Shown here piece after piece: positions 59,281-64,000 of a DNA stretch of 64,000 nucleotides (positions are counted from its first letter, which is position 1; every line of letters begins with the position of its first letter). The DNA lies in NCBI RefSeq assembly GCF_017591425.1, contig NW_024466512.1, forward strand, positions 18,913,001-18,977,000. The letters run 5' to 3'. The stretch is from Ochotona curzoniae. Lineage: Eukaryota; Chordata; Mammalia; Lagomorpha; Ochotonidae. The translations under genes were made by a program, and so were the position numbers. A model generated the notes under the pieces. That model was not told the origin of the DNA, ran no database searches, and saw only the letters and a program-made list of their open reading frames with translations.

Positions 59281-59430
59281 ATACTTTTTGTTTTGTCATT
59301 TATAAAATGAGCAAAACTAAGTCCTTCAACAGCGTTGTATAGAATTTCAGGAGGAAATGCACATAAAGCATTTTTTACACTGTCAGGCGTACTGTGGGAT
59401 TCTAATAAATGGTGGAAATTACTAGCAGAA
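59281..59430 (+). mobile_element. MIR, right part
   Basis: tgtcatttataaaatgagca, aatgcacataaagcatttt and ttctaataaatggtggaaat resume the MIR sequence after the SINE. Confidence 0.72.
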
Positions 59431-60746
59431 AGATGGTGATGAGGACAATGACAATATTTATTAGTGAGCGAGGAGATCAGAGAAAAGGAGAGATGACTTA
59501 ATAGAGAAAGCAGACCCTGAAGACAAGGCTAAGTATTCCAAAGCCAAAGAAAAGGCAACATGCAAGTCCAAAGGTTTGAACTCCAATAAAATGACAGTGT
59601 TTTGAAACTATAATCAGGGGAATTAGCCGATCCAAATAAAACGCCCTTACACAGGCGAAAGAGAAAGCAAGTGTGGAAAGCAGCATTAGACTATGAGGAG
59701 GTTCTTGAATATTTGCTAAAGAGCTTCCGTTCACCTTCTAAGCAGCAGAGCCTCCACGTTTCTTGGCCAAGGTAAGAATATGAAGTCTGTTTGGAAAAGT
59801 GCAATCTGTTAACGATGTAGAGAGGAGGGTTTGGTGAGAAGTGCTCTCTCACAGGTAGACAGACTTGGGAAAATTCCACCTTGCTAGGCAGGATGACGGC
59901 AGAGAGAAGGAACACGATGACTTCACTGGCAGAGAGGAAAGAGTAGGAAGAGGAAACAACTGAAAGATACCAACTCAGAATTCCTAAAAGAACATTACCA
60001 TTGATGAAGACAAGGGCACTGCCAAGGGCACAGCAAACCCTGGCCTGCAGGGGTGCTCTGGAGGAGACAGCTCAGCACAGCCTCCTCTCCCTGAAAGAAG
60101 AACGGCCCAGGCTTCTATGTTGCACACCAGCAAGGGACTGTCCATCCCAGTAGCAGTAAACAAAGTCTGGACAAGGTCACGGACATCACAGACAATATAA
60201 AGAGAATGCTAACTGAAGGCTGAGACTAGAAAACCCCATACATGCTTTGTGTTTTGAATGTTAGCATTAGGATAATGGTAAGACGTCCAAGAGATTTGGT
60301 TGATGAAATGAAATGACTTTGGACAACTAGAGTTCTCTGCCCCTGTGTAACCTCTATCTAGGAATGTAATTCACTTCTCCTCCATTATCTGACCTACTTT
60401 GCAAAAGCAGCAGAAAGCTAAATATTTGTCATTTTCTGGGTTATCGACATTGGCCGTGCAATTCATCAGAGGTGCAAAACCATAAAAAAAAGTTAGACGA
60501 GGCTTTCTAAAAATGAAAAATGTTAGGCTGTTTCTATATAAAGCGCTTGAATATAGATGGGAAAAGCTGGCACGGATGTTCCACTAGTTTGGGTCCCTGA
60601 CATTTGTTGCTACCTCTTCTGTGCCGGGTCTGGACAGGGTCTATTTGTAATGCTACTGAAACAAACCTAGAATTCTGTAAAACTGGATTTCCCTTTTATC
60701 TGGCAAATCTGTTTATTTTAATGTGCTAATACTTAAACTCACAGTC
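59431..60746. other. Unassigned intronic sequence
   Basis: No feature named; antisense frames at 59498-59915 are without domains. Confidence 0.4.
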
Positions 60747-61108
60747 AAGAATCATATCCCGGGCCCGGCGCGGTGGCGCAAGTGGTTAAGGTCCTCGCCT
60801 TGCACTCCCAGGATCCCATATGGGCGCCGGTTCTAATCCCGGCAGCCCCGCTTCCCTTCCAGCTCCCTGCCTGTGGCCTGGGGAAAGCAGTCGAGGACAG
60901 CCCAAAGCTTTGGGACCCTGCACCCGCGTGGGAGACCCGGAAGAGGCTCCTGGCTTCGGATCAGCATAGTATCGACCCGTTGCGGCTCACTTGGGGAGTG
61001 AATCATCGGACGGAAGATCTTCCTCTCTGTCTCTCCTCTCTGTATATCTGCCTTTCCAACGAAAAAATAATAAAAATAAATCTTTAGGAAAAAAAAGAAT
61101 CATATCCC
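60747..61108 (+). mobile_element. Very young, near-consensus pika SINE with exact target-site duplication
   Basis: aagaatcatatccc is repeated exactly at 60747-60760 and 61095-61108. The body keeps many CpGs and an intact tRNA-like head, with an A-box region ggtggcgcaagtgg (60772-60785) and a perfect B box ggttctaatcc (60829-60839). It starts gggcccggcgcggtggcgca and ends aaataaatctttaggaaaaa. It looks like a recent insertion. Confidence 0.96.
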
Positions 61109-63174
61109 AAGTGCATATTTTTTTCTGAAATACTCCATTTGTATAACATAAAACATGCTTACATTTGTAGAAGGCTGATGTTTCATTCTTTAACCCTGAA
61201 ATCAATCAACAGATGTTTAGCAAATGCCTGTGGCATGAATGGTGCTATCCTTGATGTTAGAAAACACAGCAAATCTTGGAAATAGTAAACAGACATTCTG
61301 ACCGCAGAACACAGGGAATGTAGGAGAAGGTAGGCATTTTAGAGATTATGTGCATGGGGGCAGCTAACTATAGCATCAAGCACCAACATTTCAGTGACTC
61401 AACATGATACTAACATATTTGTCACTCATGTGGCCCTAGTCCGATATGGGAAAACAGGGAATTGAGGGGGTTTAGGGAGGGCTCTATTCCCAGCAGTGCC
61501 TCAAAGACATGGAACCCTTTCACACCAGGTTTCTACTCTCCTCACGGTCTTGGGAAATTTGAAGCAAATCAGTGGAAGAGAAAACATATGAGCATGAAGA
61601 ATGGCTGGGTATAGAAATGGCATCTATCATTTCCAGCCATTTTCCATGGACCAGGATTGGAACACAGGCTGACCAGTGCAGTCTAGTTGTTTGCCTGGAT
61701 ACACGGGAAGCAGGTTTAGTGACTGTCCAATCCCTCTCTGCCACAGGAATGTAACACTGACGCTCCAGAAGCTGAAACTAGCATTTTGCCTTAACAATAA
61801 GAGGCAGAGTAACTAATGACTTCCTGGCCCCGAGAAGATTCTAAGTTGAGAGGCTCATGCAAAGCAAAGGAGCTGTGCCTTCCTGAGTACCAACTGTTCT
61901 TTCTTTCGCCAAATGTGTACAGTGTCCATAACTTGTCTGATAATGTTCAGAACACCACACTCAAAGGAAACAAATAAGCCACGTGTTGGACACTTTACAC
62001 TAAGCAAATTGTTTTTACTTTTTGCTGATATTTCGAATAAAGAAAACAGGCTCAGAGAGCCAACTGAACTGCAAAAATCCACCTATCTCCACACAGCAAA
62101 GTGGGTGTTGGAAGGGTCTTCTTGACCACAGAGCTCATACGCCATGCTGGTGTGCAGGAAACACATCAAAAAACCAGAGATACCGCAGGCCTTCAGGCAA
62201 GCCATCTCAACCAACTCCAGTCAGTCTCGCTAAGGCATTAGGGCATAAATAAGCAAGCATGGACATTTAGTACTCAATCTTCTATCTTCACTAGAATGGA
62301 TGAGTTGGATTAAATGTGAGTTGTCAGTACAGGATGCAGATGTCTGATCAAGCGTTCTCTGAAGCTGACTTTGGGCATGATTTGCCGCTCAACCACAAGG
62401 AGCAAGCAGAAAGTTTTCAAGATATCCATTCCCATGAGCACCCAAACCTGCTTCACCTGCAAGGAGGACTAAGTTCTGCATCCACAGAGAACAAAGCAAA
62501 ATTTTCTCTCTAGCCTCTGTCACCGACCTCTAAAATTGTTCTTCCATTCTAACATCTATTAAAGTGGCATCTATGTTTTCCTTAACCATGGTATGCTGAT
62601 AGCTTCAGCTATCTGTGAATTGCCTTTGGAAGCATCTTACATCTGCATAGAACTGCTCTTAACTGATGGATACTCTGGGATGGGATTTGAGTAGCTTCCC
62701 ACCTCAAAAATATTTCCCCCAAGTGTCAGTGCCAAACATTCTCCTTGGAATTAACTTATTTGTATTAAGCAAAATACATTTTTCTACATCACTGTTGCAA
62801 AAGCCTAGGCCCTGAGTAAGGTATTACATGTTCAATGTCTTTGAGCAAATTATTTATTAGACAAATATTTTTATAAGGTCAGAGACGTAGGAGGTGAAAA
62901 ATGTCACAGAGACACAATTTCTTCCACTTCTACAAGAGTCTCTCTAAAAGACTAAATCACAACCAGACTGGAGTGTCATGGTGTGAGGCTCTCAAGGGTG
63001 AGCGAGTAGCTCAGCTTTACACCTCAAACAAACTTAGCTGCTTTTAATCAACATTACTCTATGGATATTGATAGTGTGCAACTCAGCATTCCAGAGTTCA
63101 GACTTTAGTTTTAGCCTATCACATCCTCCAAATACTACTCTCTATAATTCCAGTCATTCTTTCAGCTGCTCTAA
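61109..63174. other. Unassigned sequence with one MIR-like patch
   Basis: A reversed MIR-like stretch lies at 62020-62110 (aagaaaacaggctcagagag, acacagcaaagtgggtg). The remainder shows no named repeat. Confidence 0.4.
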
Positions 63175-63318
63175 ACCAGGGGATAGCAAACTTTTTCAGT
63201 GCAGGGCCAGGTAGCAACTATTTTAGTCAACCCTACCAATGGAGCACAAATGCAGCAAAAGACCCCAATAGCTAAACACATGAGTATATCTAAGGTCCAG
63301 TTAAAATTTATGCACATT
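63175..63318 (+). mobile_element. hAT-Charlie (MER1-like), left part, split by a SINE
   Basis: ccaggggatagcaaactttt and agtgcagggccaggtagc match the terminal region of Charlie/MER1 elements (caggggtcggcaaactttt and agggccagatagtaa). Confidence 0.65.
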
Positions 63319-63636
63319 TGGGACTGGTGTGATGGCTCAACAGGCTAATCATCCTCCTTAAAGCACCAGCATCCCAGATGAGCACTGGTTCACATCCTGG
63401 CGGCTCCACTTCCCATCCAGCTCCCTGCTTGTAGCCTGGGAAAGCAGTCGAGGACGGCCCAAAGCTTTGGGACCCTGCACCTACATGGGAGATCCAGTAG
63501 AAGCTCCTGGTTCCTGCCTTTGGATCACCTCAACTCTGACTATTGTAGCCATTTGCAGAGCGAACCAATGAATGAAAGATCTCTCTCTCTCTAACTCTGC
63601 CTTTCCAATAAAAATATATCTTAAAAAAATTAAATT
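63319..63636 (+). mobile_element. Lagomorph SINE nested in a Charlie element
   Basis: Head ttgggactggtgtgatggct, then aggctaatcatcctccttaa, cacttcccatccagctccc, agtcgaggacggcccaaag, gaaccaatgaatgaaagatc, ccaataaaaatatatctta. Flanks ttaaaatttatgcacatt and ttaaattctcacattc look like a decayed target-site duplication. Confidence 0.9.
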
Positions 63637-63780
63637 CTCACATTCATTTTTATTTTGAGGTGTGGTTATGTACTACTCTTTTTGTTCTATTCAATAATTT
63701 AAAAGTGTGAAACAACTTCTAAGCTAGTAAGTCGTATATAAACAAGAGCTTGGCAAGATTTGGCCTGTGACACACAATGT
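63637..63780 (+). mobile_element. hAT-Charlie (MER1-like), right part
   Basis: After the SINE the element resumes and ends near gcttggcaagatttggcctg, matching the gggccggatttggccc end of MER1-type elements. Confidence 0.55.
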
Positions 63781-64000
63781 ACTGATTCCACATGCAGTCT
63801 CTACCCCCTTCATTCTATGGGCTTCATTGCCTCTTGGACCACACAACTGATCTTGCTGAAATCATAATGTCACCTATCAACTTTCTCCTTAGGCCATTTT
63901 GACCGATCTCTTCTTGAGTTACCTCTTACTTCAATTGCCTCAGTCCCCATGTTACCATTTGCCCTTGGTGGCTGGCTTGTTCACCTGAAACTCAACAAAA

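Larger units (their letters stand above)
46060..64000 (-). other. SORCS1: Intron of SORCS1 upstream of the exon (continues beyond the window)
   Basis: This is the sequence right of the acceptor, inferred to be the preceding intron. It starts in gene direction with a pyrimidine-rich tract (46061-46090 on the minus strand). I saw no upstream SorCS exon. SINE-free sequence extends to 51361, followed by several SINEs with preserved target-site duplications. Confidence 0.6.

Noticed and set aside
60829..60839. Perfect RNA polymerase III B box suggesting a tRNA gene
   Set aside because: It belongs to the tRNA-derived head of the SINE; no cloverleaf with an acceptor stem is present.

Overview
The window is nuclear DNA from a lagomorph, most likely a pika (Ochotona). 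The main evidence is about 28 copies of a tRNA-derived lagomorph C-type SINE in several age classes. The youngest carry a head (ctcgccttgcac) and body (gtcgaggacggcccaaag) that I associate with pika rather than rabbit. One 5'-inverted young lagomorph L1 is also present. The base composition, the old mammalian repeats (MIR, L2, L1M, hAT-Charlie) and the lack of long open reading frames fit mammalian intronic DNA. The species assignment is an inference. No bacterial, viral or organellar gene is visible. Only one coding segment can be supported: a 100-bp exon on the minus strand at 45960-46059, with consensus splice sites on both sides. It encodes part of the VPS10 domain of a SorCS sorting receptor. 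Residues that differ between paralogs match SORCS1 better than SORCS3. The rest of the window is read as two large SORCS1 introns, one downstream of the exon in the gene's direction (1-45959) and one upstream (46060-64000). Layout from left to right: 1-5.4 kb holds two old L1 3' ends and a pair of adjacent SINEs. 5.4-21.3 kb is mostly old unique sequence with scattered SINEs, MIR, L2 and MER5-like pieces and a third L1 3' end. 21.9-22.9 kb holds the young L1, which has a twin-priming inversion, an apparent 3' transduction and an exact 14-bp target-site duplication. 23.3-26.05 kb is an old antisense L1 broken by three SINEs. 26-33 kb is SINE-poor apart from the copy at 27.0 kb. 33.0-34.8 kb is a four-SINE cluster. 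34.8-44 kb is SINE-poor, with MIRs, a mariner-like MITE, microsatellites and possible regulatory blocks, including a perfect palindromic estrogen-response-element sequence at 43926-43940. 44.2-45.1 kb holds two SINEs and a long purine tract. 46-51.3 kb, beside the exon, has no SINE. 51.3-64 kb holds SINEs with intact target-site duplications, a MIR and a Charlie/MER1 element each split by a SINE, and a near-consensus, probably recent SINE at 60761. No previously undescribed genetic system was found. The most informative features are the compound L1 insertion, the nested repeats that give relative ages, and a few regulatory candidates near the SORCS1 exon.
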